From Streptomyces lincolnensis (GTDB taxonomy: Bacteria > Actinomycetota > Actinomycetes > Streptomycetales > Streptomycetaceae), in the NCBI RefSeq assembly GCF_021173675.1, contig NZ_JAIHON010000003.1, forward strand, positions 124,001 to 188,000: a stretch of DNA of 64,000 nt, given 5' to 3'. The notes beneath the pieces were generated by a model that worked only from the letters and a program-made list of their open reading frames with translations, did not search any database and had not been told where the DNA came from. The first letter of the stretch is position 1, and every line of letters starts with the position of its first letter. Below, piece by piece: positions 24,492-32,541 of the stretch. The translations under genes and the position numbers were made by a program.

Positions 24492-26348
24492 ATGGACATG
24501 CCGAATATACGCGCGCGTTTGCTCGTAGTTCTGGTGATCCTCTCCGGATTCCTGACAGTGTCGGGCGTACGACCCGCCACCGCCGAAGCCCTCCCCGACT
24601 CCCTCTGGTTCGACGACACCCCGATCACCGTGCAGGACGGCAGATTCACCGACGGCCAGGGCCGCGAGGTCGTGCTGCGCGGCTACAACGTCTCCGGCGA
24701 GACCAAGCTGGCCGAGAACAAGGGCCTGCCCTTCGCCTCGGTCGCCGACGCAAGGAAGTCCGCGACCGCGCTGCGCGCCCTCGGCGGCGGCAACTCGGTC
24801 CGCTTCCTGCTCTCCTGGGCCTACGCCGAACCCGTGCGCGGACAGGTGGACACCGCCTACCTGTCCGCCGCCACCGCCCAGATGCGGGCCTTCCTCGACG
24901 CCGGCATCCGCGTCTACCCCGACTTCCACCAGGACCTCTACTCCCGGTACCTGTTCGACCCGGACAGCTGGTACACCGGCGACGGCGCCCCCAAGTGGGC
25001 GGTGGACCTCGGCAACTACCCGGACGAGTCCTGCGGGATCTGCTTCCTGTGGGGCCAGAACATCACCCAGAACGGCGCGGTGAAGGCCGCCCAGCACGAC
25101 TTCTGGCACAACACCCACGGTCTCCAGGACTCCTTCCTCGCCATGGCCCAGCAGACCATGGCCTACGTCCGGCAGAACCTGACGGCCGACCAGTTCAGGG
25201 GCGTCATCGGCTTCGATCCCTACAACGAGCCGTACGCCGGCAGCTACGACTCCGGCCAGAACAGCCGCACCTGGGAACGCGACCTGCTGTGGCCCTTCTA
25301 CGTGAAGTTCCGCGCCCGGATGGACGCGGCCGGCTGGCAGGACAAACCCGCCTTCGTCGAGCCGAACCTCTTCTGGAACGGCAACGTCAGCAAGGAGGAG
25401 GGCGGCCTCCTCGACGCAGGCGTCCTCGGCTCCCGCTACGTCTTCAACACCCACTTCTACGACCAGAAGGCCATCTCCGGCATCCTCATGTGGGGCAACG
25501 CCTCGGACGGCCAGTACGTGAACGACTTCAGGACGGTCCGCGACCGGGCCGCGGCGCTCGGCACCACGGGCATCGTCAGCGAGTTCGGCCACCCCCTGAA
25601 CGGCTCCACCGCCGGCAAGGCGCCGACCGTACTGAAGGCGATGTACCAGGCCCTGGACTCCCGGGTGAAGGGCGCCGACTGGTGGACCGCGCCCGCCACT
25701 TCGGGCCCCGTCCTGTCCGGCTCGCAGTGGCAGTGGGACATCTACCACGGCCGCCACCACGAGCTGATGAACGGCAACCCCGACAAGGTGCTCACCGAGG
25801 GCGACGCCTGGAACGACGAGGACCTCTCCGCCGTACGCCTCGACGACTCGGGAACGGCCGTACTGCGCCAGGACGCCCGCCTCCTGGACCGGATCTACCC
25901 GAGCGCCACCGCCGGCACGACGGCCGCCTTCACCTACGAGGACCGCTCCCGCGACGGCTCCACCACCCTGACCTGGAACCCGGTCCCCGGCTCACTGCCC
26001 AACGTCTCCCGCCTGGTCGGCACCGGACAGTACGGCCTGTTGGTGTGGCGCTCCGACGGCACCTCTGCCCCCACCGAACTGCACCTGCCGGCGTCCTTCC
26101 CGACCGCGACCACCACGGTGGTCTCCGACCTGGGCACCTCCTACGGCCCGCCCGCCTACACCCGCACCACACCGATCGCGGCGGCCCCCGAACCCGGCGG
26201 CACCGGAAGCCGCCGCCTGCTCCTGACCGCCCCCGACAACGGCGTCCTGCACTACGCCCTGGTCACCAACGGCACGGCGAATCCCGCACCGGCCCTGCTG
26301 AACGCGGCCCGCTCCGAGCTGTCCGCCTGGGCGGCCCAGGAGTTCTGA
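24492..26348 (+). CDS. secreted GH5 hydrolase, endoglycoceramidase-like
   Basis: This 618-residue preprotein has a signal peptide (MDMPNIRARLLVVLVILSGF to about residue 33). The TIM-barrel catalytic domain shows GREVVLRGYNVSGETKL, VYPDFHQDLYSRY, the acid/base in GFDPYNEPYAG and the nucleophile in GIVSEFGHPLNG, as in endoglycoceramidases. A beta-sandwich C-terminal domain (from about residue 470) follows. Such enzymes release the glycan from glycosphingolipids or related glycolipids outside the cell. ATG 24492 or 24498 are both possible; no clear ribosome site is present. A TTG-started longer frame was not used. Confidence 0.88.
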   Translation: MDMPNIRARLLVVLVILSGFLTVSGVRPATAEALPDSLWFDDTPITVQDGRFTDGQGREVVLRGYNVSGETKLAENKGLPFASVADARKSATALRALGGGNSVRFLLSWAYAEPVRGQVDTAYLSAATAQMRAFLDAGIRVYPDFHQDLYSRYLFDPDSWYTGDGAPKWAVDLGNYPDESCGICFLWGQNITQNGAVKAAQHDFWHNTHGLQDSFLAMAQQTMAYVRQNLTADQFRGVIGFDPYNEPYAGSYDSGQNSRTWERDLLWPFYVKFRARMDAAGWQDKPAFVEPNLFWNGNVSKEEGGLLDAGVLGSRYVFNTHFYDQKAISGILMWGNASDGQYVNDFRTVRDRAAALGTTGIVSEFGHPLNGSTAGKAPTVLKAMYQALDSRVKGADWWTAPATSGPVLSGSQWQWDIYHGRHHELMNGNPDKVLTEGDAWNDEDLSAVRLDDSGTAVLRQDARLLDRIYPSATAGTTAAFTYEDRSRDGSTTLTWNPVPGSLPNVSRLVGTGQYGLLVWRSDGTSAPTELHLPASFPTATTTVVSDLGTSYGPPAYTRTTPIAAAPEPGGTGSRRLLLTAPDNGVLHYALVTNGTANPAPALLNAARSELSAWAAQEF

Positions 26349-26447
26349 GGGCCGCTCGACGCTCCGGGGCGCCGGTCCCACCACAGGGCCGGGCGCGGAT
26401 CTGGTGTCGGCGTGGGGACGCCCCTGTCGGTTGCGCCCCGATTGCTT

Positions 26448-26484
26448 TCCTAGGGGTCCTAGGTTAAAACTAGGACCCCTAGGA
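26448..26484. repeat. large perfect palindrome built from CCTAGG motifs
   Basis: A perfect 15-bp inverted repeat (TCCTAGGGGTCCTAG and complement) flanks the loop GTTAAAA. Each arm is itself nearly symmetrical (CCTAGG-GGT-CCTAGG), so dimers could bind each arm. TAGGAT at 26480-26485 also fits a -10 element. It could be an operator/promoter or a terminator; the neighbouring sequence is decayed. Confidence 0.6.
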
Positions 26485-26544
26485 TATGGCGAGGGGTGCA
26501 TGGTGCGGGCCGGGCTGACAGAGGGCCGGGTGACGGTCGCGGTC

Positions 26545-26718
26545 CGGAACGTCGCCCTCCACGGCGCCGCCGGCGACCTTCCCGGTGGGCGAGTCGGGCA
26601 GCACCTGATCGGGATGCTCGGCCTCCCACGCGGCGATGCCGCGAACCAGTCGGTCGTAGGAGTCGTCGTCCAGCACCGAGGTGCCGCTCGTGTAGTAGGC
26701 GGCCGACGCCTTCAAGGA
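26545..26718 (-). pseudogene. fragment of an NAD-dependent DNA ligase (LigA N-terminal domain)
   Basis: The minus-strand frame reads [20 protein letters not shown], then [20 protein letters not shown] and [11 protein letters not shown]. This is the adenylation-domain Ia region of LigA (YY...D..YD.L...L...HP....DSPT..V). The nucleotide-binding and catalytic parts are absent: the frame ends soon after at unrelated sequence and no start is seen. It is a remnant of an accessory ligase gene, marking this 635-bp gap (26349-26983) as a decayed site. Confidence 0.65.
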
Positions 26719-26762
26719 CCGCCTCGAAGATCCGTGGCGCCACAGGGACCGGCCGCGTGCGC

Positions 26763-26768
26763 TATGAT
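26763..26768 (+). promoter_or_regulatory. possible -10 element for the tRNA-like RNA
   Basis: TATGAT is one base from TATAAT and rare in this G+C context. Transcription would start near 26775, about 35 bases before the tRNA-like fold. No good -35 hexamer is visible. Confidence 0.3.
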
Positions 26769-26809
26769 TGATCTTGAGCTGGTCGCCGCAACTCCGGACG
26801 ACTGGTCGT

Positions 26810-26879
26810 GCGTTGGTGGTCCAAGGAAAGACGCCCCGCTTCCTGCGGGGAAATGCAGGTGCAAGGCCTGCCCGGCGCT
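26810..26879 (+). ncRNA. tRNA-like structured RNA (cloverleaf with non-canonical loops)
   Basis: A 70-nt cloverleaf can be drawn: acceptor GCGTTGG/CCGGCGC (7 bp with two G-U), D arm GTC-CAAGGAAA-GAC with the GG pair, anticodon arm CCCCG-CTTCCTG-CGGGG, variable AAAT, T arm GCAGG-TGCAAGG-CCTGC, discriminator T. The anticodon would be UCC (Gly), but position 37 is U, position 55 is G instead of U, the D stem has 3 bp, and no CCA follows. It is unlikely to be a normal decoding tRNA. A strong hairpin terminator starts 8 bases later, suggesting a transcribed small RNA. No attachment-site repeat or integrase was seen near it. Confidence 0.5.
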
Positions 26880-26886
26880 CTGATCC

Positions 26887-26919
26887 GAGCCCCGTCCCGC
26901 CGTCACCGGGATGGGGCTC
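26887..26919 (+). terminator. hairpin terminator after the tRNA-like RNA
   Basis: GAGCCCCGTCCCG and CCGGGATGGGGCTC form a 13-bp stem with one G-U pair and a loop of about 6 bases. It also lies just beyond the 3' end of the minus-strand reductase gene and could serve that gene. Confidence 0.6.
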
Positions 26920-26983
26920 GCGGCATTTCCCCAACTGCTCGGCGCGTTCGCCTGCACTCCACGCAGTTGCGTGGCGTCCTGGG

Positions 26984-27874
26984 TCATCCGGTCTGCGCTG
27001 GGTTCTTGAGGACCTCTGTCAGGGCGGAGATGCTGTGGTCGCCGTGGCCGGCTTCGACCGCTCGCTCGAGCAGGTCGTGGAAGGGCTTGTGCCAACCCGT
27101 GTCGAGGTTCGCTTCCTTGCCGAGTTCCTCGTCGTGGGCGGCTCCGTCCAGGAACAGGTTCACGGAGGAGGCGGGCTTGCTGTAGTCACCGCTGTCGATC
27201 TCCTCGGCGAAGACCGGCAGTACGGAGTTGATCATCTCGAACCACTTGATGCTGAACCGAACCATTGAGGCCGCCTTGAGTCCACGGGCCTGCATTGCTG
27301 CCGCGCCTTGGAAGAAACCGACGAGCGCGGGCAGCAAGGTGCCGCCCACCGCCATCTCGTACAGGGCGGCGAGGTCGACGTCGGTACCGAGGTAGACGGT
27401 GTCGCCGCCCAGCACCCGCAGCGTCGACGCGAACTCGTCGAAGACGCTGTTGTCGCCGCCGTAGTACAGGAGGGTGTCCTCGGCACCGACGGCGGACGGC
27501 ACGTTCTTGATCGCTCCGTCGAGGTGGCGTGCGCCGTGTCCAAGCGCCCATTCGGCCATGTGTCGGGCCCCGGCCGGTGAACCGCTGTTCAGAGTGACAA
27601 GGGCTCGCCCCTTGAGCGCGGCGGCGGCCGGTTCCAGGGCTTCGATGGTGCTGTCGTAAGTGGTCAGGCAGGCGATGACCAGCGGACTCGCCGCGATCGC
27701 CTCAGCCGTCGTGTGCGCGTGAACGGCCCCCTTGGACACGAGCGGCGCGGCCTTCGACGGGGTCCTGTTCCAGACGGTGGTCGGATGTCCGGCGTCGGTG
27801 AACGCCTCGGCCAGTGCGCTGCCCATCGAGCCCAGTCCGATGACGGTCACGGGAGTGCGGTGATGCTCTGTCAT
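26984..27874 (-). CDS. imine-reductase-like NAD(P)-dependent oxidoreductase
   Basis: This 296-residue protein is of the beta-hydroxyacid dehydrogenase/6-phosphogluconate family. [17 protein letters not shown] at residues 8-24 is the NADP-binding motif, [10 protein letters not shown] follows, and [12 protein letters not shown] matches the substrate-binding block in imine-reductase-like members. The C-terminal all-helical dimerisation domain ends at residue 296. IREDs reduce cyclic imines, but many homologues act on other substrates. ATG 27874 follows GGAGCACC. It is divergent from the HxlR gene and a likely target of that regulator. Confidence 0.85.
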   Translation of the reverse strand: MTEHHRTPVTVIGLGSMGSALAEAFTDAGHPTTVWNRTPSKAAPLVSKGAVHAHTTAEAIAASPLVIACLTTYDSTIEALEPAAAALKGRALVTLNSGSPAGARHMAEWALGHGARHLDGAIKNVPSAVGAEDTLLYYGGDNSVFDEFASTLRVLGGDTVYLGTDVDLAALYEMAVGGTLLPALVGFFQGAAAMQARGLKAASMVRFSIKWFEMINSVLPVFAEEIDSGDYSKPASSVNLFLDGAAHDEELGKEANLDTGWHKPFHDLLERAVEAGHGDHSISALTEVLKNPAQTG

Positions 27875-28005
27875 GTGGTGCTCCTGCCTGCGACCGATCG
27901 CCCTGAGGATCTGGAACAACGTCAAATATGAGGCATGTGAACGGAGTTGTTGCGGTCCCGGCGCGATGCCTGCTCCATGCTGCGAGGGCGCTGACAGTTC
28001 TGCAA

Positions 28006-28040
28006 GTACCTACAATTTTGTCAGGTACCCACATTTTTGT
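28006..28040. promoter_or_regulatory. HxlR-type operator between divergent reductase and regulator
   Basis: The inverted repeat GTACCT-N11-AGGTAC (28006-28028) overlaps a 16-bp near-direct repeat GTACC(T/C)ACA(A/T)TTTTGT at 28006 and 28025. It lies 16 bp upstream of the HxlR ATG in an A/T-rich stretch. HxlR/YodB regulators bind similar TAC-centred dyads next to their own genes. Confidence 0.6.
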
Positions 28041-28055
28041 TAGGGAGAAGCGCTG

Positions 28056-28385
28056 ATGAAGAAGCGGGGCTATACCTGCGGGCTGGACGCTGCCATCGAT
28101 GTCATGGGAGGGAAATGGAAGGGGCTGATCCTGTTCTGGCTCGGCGAAGGACCGCTGCGCTTCGGCGAGTTGCGCCGGACCGTGTCCGGTATCAGTGAGC
28201 GGATGCTGATCCTGCAGCTGCGGGAACTCGAGGCCAGCGGCCTGGTGCACCGCGAGGTCCATCACCAGGTCCCACCCAAGGTGGAGTACTCACTGACCGA
28301 CTTCGGCCACTCGCTCATCGCCGCTCTCGCCCCACTCGGCCAGTGGGGCGAGGAACACATGGAGCGTCTTGAGGCCCTCCCGTGA
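28056..28385 (+). CDS. HxlR-family winged-helix regulator
   Basis: This 109-residue protein is a single DUF24/HxlR domain: YTCGLDAAIDVMGGKWKGLI, LRFGELRRTVSGISERML, LRELEASGLVHREVH and KVEYSLTDFGHSL. The cysteine at residue 7 is at the conserved redox-sensing position of YodB/HypR-like members, so it may sense thiol-reactive compounds. GGGAGAAGCGCTG precedes the ATG. It probably controls itself and the divergent oxidoreductase through the 28006-28040 site. Confidence 0.92.
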   Translation: MKKRGYTCGLDAAIDVMGGKWKGLILFWLGEGPLRFGELRRTVSGISERMLILQLRELEASGLVHREVHHQVPPKVEYSLTDFGHSLIAALAPLGQWGEEHMERLEALP

Positions 28386-28464
28386 GCTGGAGCTCGTTGC
28401 CGCGCGACGCACGGCGGCCGGGGACGGAGCGGGTGCGGCCGTGGCCCGGCCGGCGGGGTGAGCC

Positions 28465-29721
28465 TCAGGAGGCGGGGCCGGTCCAGTTCGCCGTGACGTT
28501 GCCCAGGCGCACGCGCTGCGGGTGGTCGCCCACCGGCACGGAGACCGTCTTGCGGCCGGTGGCGAAGTCGATCGCCGTGACCTGGTCGGCGCCGCTCTCG
28601 GAGACGACACAGCTCTTGCCGTCACCGCTGACCGTGGCCCAGTAGGGCTTGGAGGCGGTGACGAGCGGGCCCTCCTGGAGGGTGGCGCGGTCGACGACGG
28701 TCGCGTAGTCGTCCATGGTGCCCGCGACGCACAGCTTGGTGCCGTCCGGCTTCATCGAAAGACCGTGGTGGCGCGAGTCGTTGACGAAGGTCGTGCGGTC
28801 GTCGCTGGTCGCCGGGTTCTTCGGCAGGGTCTTCGTCCGGGTGATCTTTTCGGTGGCGAGGTCGTACTCGAAGAAGCCGTTGAAGAACGACACCTGGAAG
28901 TAGAGCTTGGACTCGTCCGGCGAGAACACGGCCGGCCGCACCGCGTCCGAGTGGTCCGTGAGGCCGATCGCGTTCAGCTTGTCCCGCATGTCGATGACCT
29001 TGACCTGCTTGTACGTGGTCGCGTCGGCGACGGTGATGCGCCGGTCGCCCTTCGTCCAGTCCAGCCACGGGGCGTCGGTCTGGGTGTTCACGTCACCGAT
29101 CGCCATGTTGTAGATGTACTTGCCGTCCTGGCTGAAGATGTTCTCGTGCGGTTTGTCGCCGGTGGCGAACGAACCGAGCTGCTTGCCCGTGACGATGTCC
29201 AGCACGTGCACGGTGTTGCCGGTCGAGGCCGACACCGCCACCCGCTTGCCGTCGGGGGAGACCGCCATGTGGTCGGCGCGGTAGCCGGAGACCGCGAAAC
29301 GCCAGTTGATCCTCCCGGTGGCGAGATCGATCGAGACGACGTCGGCGAAGCTCGGCCGGGAGACGACCACCGAGGTGCCGTCCGGGGTGGAGTACATGTC
29401 GTCCACGAACTGGTCGTGGCCCTCGCCGACGGTGTTGCGGATGGTCATGAAGGCGATCCACCGGATCGGGTCGGCGTTGATCTCCGCCATCCGCTGGTCC
29501 TTGTCGGGGATCACGTTGATCCGGCCGATCTTCGCGAAGTCGCCGGTCGACTTGATGACGTCGGCGGTGCCCTCCCAGTTGTTGCCCACGAACATCACCT
29601 CGCGCAGGGCGGCGGCCGAGGTGTCCGGGGCGGCGGTGGCGGCGGTCGCGGGGACGGTGACGGTGAGCACGAGGGCGGCGGCGGCAACGGCGCGGAGGTG
29701 CCTCGGTCCGAAAGCGGGCAT
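28465..29721 (-). CDS. secreted YVTN-type beta-propeller protein
   Basis: This 418-residue preprotein has a signal peptide (MPAFGPRHLRAVAAAALVL to AxA near TAATAAP). The mature part has repeated propeller blades of the SPDGKRVAV, TVHVLDIVTGKQLGSF, FSQDGKYIY, FSPDESKLYF and ATVVDRATLQ type, about seven blades. No enzymatic residues are evident; such propellers may bind ligands or act as oxidoreductase shells. The start at 29721 follows GAGGAGAGCGCAGTC; the open frame continues to 29943 but would overlap the promoter region. It is divergent from a TetR gene and is its likely target. Confidence 0.8.
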   Translation of the reverse strand: MPAFGPRHLRAVAAAALVLTVTVPATAATAAPDTSAAALREVMFVGNNWEGTADVIKSTGDFAKIGRINVIPDKDQRMAEINADPIRWIAFMTIRNTVGEGHDQFVDDMYSTPDGTSVVVSRPSFADVVSIDLATGRINWRFAVSGYRADHMAVSPDGKRVAVSASTGNTVHVLDIVTGKQLGSFATGDKPHENIFSQDGKYIYNMAIGDVNTQTDAPWLDWTKGDRRITVADATTYKQVKVIDMRDKLNAIGLTDHSDAVRPAVFSPDESKLYFQVSFFNGFFEYDLATEKITRTKTLPKNPATSDDRTTFVNDSRHHGLSMKPDGTKLCVAGTMDDYATVVDRATLQEGPLVTASKPYWATVSGDGKSCVVSESGADQVTAIDFATGRKTVSVPVGDHPQRVRLGNVTANWTGPAS

Positions 29722-29820
29722 GACTGCGCTCTCCTCTGGAGATGGCGGCTCTTGAGTCGGGCATGCCAAAGCGATGCCACGGCGGGCGGCAGATCTGAAC
29801 ACGATGGGATTCAGAGTCAA

Positions 29821-29836
29821 CTTACTGCAAAGTAAG
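29821..29836. promoter_or_regulatory. TetR-type operator
   Basis: CTTACTGCAAAGTAAG is a 6-4-6 inverted repeat with perfect arms, in the A/T-rich divergent region, 100 bp from the propeller start and 90 bp from the TetR start. Its form and place fit the adjacent TetR regulator. Confidence 0.6.
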
Positions 29837-29926
29837 GAAGGGGTGCCCTTCTCCACAAGACTGCGTACACGACAAAATTGACCTGGAACGAAGCGCCCGG
29901 AGACCGGGCGGGACAAGGAGGCGCGC

Positions 29927-30595
29927 GTGGCGGGCAGGCTCAAGGCGCCGACGGGCCGCTACGGCGGCAAGTCGGCCGAGGAGCGGCAGGCCGAGCGCCG
30001 TCGGCGCTTCCTGGACGCGGCACTCCAGCTGTTCGGCGACACCCCCGGCTACCGGGGCACCACGGTCGCCGCGCTCAGCGAGGCCGCCGGGCTGTCCACC
30101 CGCCAGTTCTACGAGGAGTTCCGCACTCTGGAGGACGTGCTGGCCGCCCTGCACCTCCAGGTCAACGACTGGGCCCAGGAGGCGGTCCTGGCCGCCGTGG
30201 CCGAGGCGGAGCACCTGCCCCTCGTCGACCGGGTCGCCGCGATCTTCCGGGCGTACGCGGCGAACGTCACCGGAGACCGGCGTCGCGTCCGCATCACCTT
30301 CGTGGAGATCATCGGCGTCAGTCCGCGCCTGGAGGAACAGCGCCTGGCCCGCCGCGCCCACTGGGTCGACCTCGTCTGCGCCGAGGCGGAGGCCGCCGTC
30401 CGGCGCGGAGAGGCCGCACCCCGCGACTACCGGCTCCCCGCGACCGCCTTCATCGGCAGCGTCAACGGCCTGCTCCACGACTGGAACGCCGGCTGGCTGG
30501 ACGCGACGCTGGACGAGGTCGTCGAGGAACTGGTCCGGCAACTGCTGGGGATCCTGCGTCCCCCGGACTGGCCCCCGCCCCCGCCCTCGGCCTGA
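29927..30595 (+). CDS. TetR-family regulator
   Basis: This 222-residue protein has an HTH at about residues 25-70: RRRFLDAALQLFGDTPGYRG then TTVAALSEAAGLSTRQFYEE. The ligand domain is all helical and ends in a proline-rich tail. The GTG start at 29927 follows AAGGAGGCGCGC. Divergent layout and the palindrome at 29821 suggest it represses the propeller gene and itself. The ligand is unknown. Confidence 0.9.
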   Translation: MAGRLKAPTGRYGGKSAEERQAERRRRFLDAALQLFGDTPGYRGTTVAALSEAAGLSTRQFYEEFRTLEDVLAALHLQVNDWAQEAVLAAVAEAEHLPLVDRVAAIFRAYAANVTGDRRRVRITFVEIIGVSPRLEEQRLARRAHWVDLVCAEAEAAVRRGEAAPRDYRLPATAFIGSVNGLLHDWNAGWLDATLDEVVEELVRQLLGILRPPDWPPPPPSA

Positions 30596-30626
30596 CGCCG
30601 GGCTGCGCTTGTGCCGGACCGCTTCG

Positions 30627-31883
30627 TCAGCGGGGCGGGTCCGTGTTCAGACGGTTCACCGCGGCCACCACGGGCGCGACGCCGTCCTCCGCGCGGATCC
30701 GGGCGCCCAGGGCCCGGGCGCGCTCGCGGTACCCGGTGTCGGCGGTGGCCCGGGTGAGGGCCGCGGCCAGGGTGTCGGCGGTCAGGCGCCGCAGGGGCAG
30801 GGTGCGCGGGGCGACTCCCAGGGTGACCAGGCGGGTGGCCCAGAAGTGCTCGTCGAACTGGATGGGCACCGGGACGGCCGGGACCCCGGCGCGCAGCCCG
30901 GCCGCTGTGGTGCCCGCGCCCGCGTGGTGGACCACCGCGGCCAGGTGCGGGAAGAGCAGCGCGTGCGGGATCTCGTCGACGGTCAGCATGTCGTCACCGG
31001 CCGCCTCCAGGCCGCCCCAGCCGCGCTGGATCACTCCACGCAGCCCTGCCCGGCGCAGGGCGCGGACGATCTCGGCGCTCAGCCGTCCCGGGTCGGGCAC
31101 GGTGGCGCTGCCCAGACCCACGAAGACCGGCGCGGGTCCTGAGTCGATGAACTTCCGTACCTGGGAAGGGAGTTCGGCGTCGCCGTCGTACGGCCACCAG
31201 TAGCCCGCCACCTCCAGGCCCGCCCGCCAGTCGCGCGGCCGGGCGACCACCCGCGGGCTGAAGCCGTGGAACACCGGCCAGTCCTGTCGCTCCCGGGCGC
31301 GCAGCGCGGCGGTGGACCCCGCTCGGGGCAGGCCGAGGCGGGACCGCACCGCCGGCAGGGTCGCGGCGTACACCCGCTCCACCGCCAGGTTCATTCCCAG
31401 CCCCGCCACGCGGTTGCCCGCCGCTCCCCAGGAGCCGGTGCCGAGCAGTGGCGGGACGAACTCCCGGGTGGGGGCGAGCGGTTGGAGGTGCAGGCCCAGG
31501 CTCGGCAGGGACAGCCCCTCGGCCACGGTGTGCCCCAGCGGGACCAGCGGGGCGGACAGGAGCAGCACGTCGCTCGCCAGGGCGGCCGCCACCACGTCGT
31601 CGGTCATCCGCCCGGCCAGGTCGCGTGCCATCGCGACCATCCGCGCCATCTTGCCCACGCCGGTCGCACTGCGGTGCAGCCCCCGGCCCCGCGCCGACTC
31701 CAGCTCCGCCCGCGGATCCAGCGGCAGCGGACGGAACCGCAGCCCGGCCCGCGCCACCAGCGACTCGAAACAGCCGTGGGTGACGAGGGTGACCTCGTGC
31801 CCGGCCACAGCCAGACCGTGCCCCAGACCGGTGAACGGGGCCACGTCGCCCCGGGATCCCGCCGTGATGATCGCTACGCGCAC
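30627..31883 (-). CDS. GT1 (MGT-type) glycosyltransferase
   Basis: This 418-residue protein has a GT-B fold: N-terminal MRVAIITAGSRGDVAPFTGL as in sterol and macrolide glucosyltransferases, VFVGLGSATVPDP at mid-protein, and the nucleotide-sugar motif FPHLAAVVHHAGAGTTAAGL with VPVPIQFDEHFWATRL at the C-terminus. This resembles the UGT51/MGT group rather than dTDP-deoxysugar transferases of polyketide clusters. The acceptor is probably a lipid or small molecule. GTG 31883 is the only sensible start. No biosynthetic gene neighbours it. Confidence 0.9.
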   Translation of the reverse strand: MRVAIITAGSRGDVAPFTGLGHGLAVAGHEVTLVTHGCFESLVARAGLRFRPLPLDPRAELESARGRGLHRSATGVGKMARMVAMARDLAGRMTDDVVAAALASDVLLLSAPLVPLGHTVAEGLSLPSLGLHLQPLAPTREFVPPLLGTGSWGAAGNRVAGLGMNLAVERVYAATLPAVRSRLGLPRAGSTAALRARERQDWPVFHGFSPRVVARPRDWRAGLEVAGYWWPYDGDAELPSQVRKFIDSGPAPVFVGLGSATVPDPGRLSAEIVRALRRAGLRGVIQRGWGGLEAAGDDMLTVDEIPHALLFPHLAAVVHHAGAGTTAAGLRAGVPAVPVPIQFDEHFWATRLVTLGVAPRTLPLRRLTADTLAAALTRATADTGYRERARALGARIRAEDGVAPVVAAVNRLNTDPPR

Positions 31884-32005
31884 GACGGACAGTATGGCGG
31901 CGGAGCAGGTTCTCCGGGGCGAACGACCCGTGGGCTCCGGCCAATCAGCTCGCCGCGCAAGGTGGCCGAGAGGTCACGCCACGCAACCGGCGTGACCTCC
32001 TCGCG

Positions 32006-32368
32006 TCACTCGTCCCAGGCCTGGATCATGGTCTGCTCGACGATCTTGCCGTCCCGCAGGGTCAGCATCGACTCGGCGAGGACGCGTACCCCGTCGGGGT
32101 ACCGGCAGCTCTCGCTGAAGGCGACGCGGTCGTCCTGGACGACGCACTGTTCCAGTTTGTGGGTCATGTCGCGGCTGTAGACGTCGTCCAGCATCGCGCT
32201 GATCTCGTCCCTGCCGTGCAGGACCTTGGGGTGGCTCGGCTGGGTGTTGCGGTCCACGACGCGCAGTTCCGCGTCGTCCGCGTAGAGCGACAGAAGGGTC
32301 GCCGCCTGTCCTTCGATGCCCCGGCGCAATGTTTCGGTGTCGAAGCCGGATCCTGCCGCGGTGGCCAT
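32006..32368 (-). CDS. NTF2-like/SnoaL-type protein
   Basis: This 120-residue protein is of the NTF2 cone-fold superfamily: LRRGIEGQAATLLSLYADDA, HGRDEISAMLDDVYSRD, ALTL-like RVLAESMLTLRDGKIVEQ. Small proteins of this type are stress-linked or enzymatic; no catalytic residues can be fixed. ATG 32368 follows GGAGGTTCACC, an excellent ribosome site, and the upstream open frame was therefore not used. It stands alone. Confidence 0.82.
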   Translation of the reverse strand: MATAAGSGFDTETLRRGIEGQAATLLSLYADDAELRVVDRNTQPSHPKVLHGRDEISAMLDDVYSRDMTHKLEQCVVQDDRVAFSESCRYPDGVRVLAESMLTLRDGKIVEQTMIQAWDE

Positions 32369-32541
32369 GGTGAACCTCCTTCGAGGGCCGCGGCCCGACG
32401 AGGAGCGGACCGCGTGGCCCTTCTCCTTCGAGACTCCTCCGCCCCGGCGGCCTCGGCAAGCGCGGCCCGGGCACTCCGCCTGACGGGTGAGCGGTGCCGG
32501 GCGGCCGTGTCCGCGCCGGGCCCGCCCGCGTTGCTGAGGGC

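Noticed and set aside
24441..25760. 439-residue minus-strand ORF opposite the GH5 gene
   Set aside because: Val/Gly-rich shadow frame with no domain, antisense to a gene with a signal peptide and catalytic motifs.
26810..26879. Functional tRNA-Gly(UCC)
   Set aside because: U37, G55 and a 3-bp D stem depart from decoding tRNAs; kept as a tRNA-like RNA.
26404..26883. 159-residue plus-strand ORF in the decayed gap
   Set aside because: It runs antisense to the ligase relic and through the tRNA-like RNA; no ribosome site or recognisable domain.
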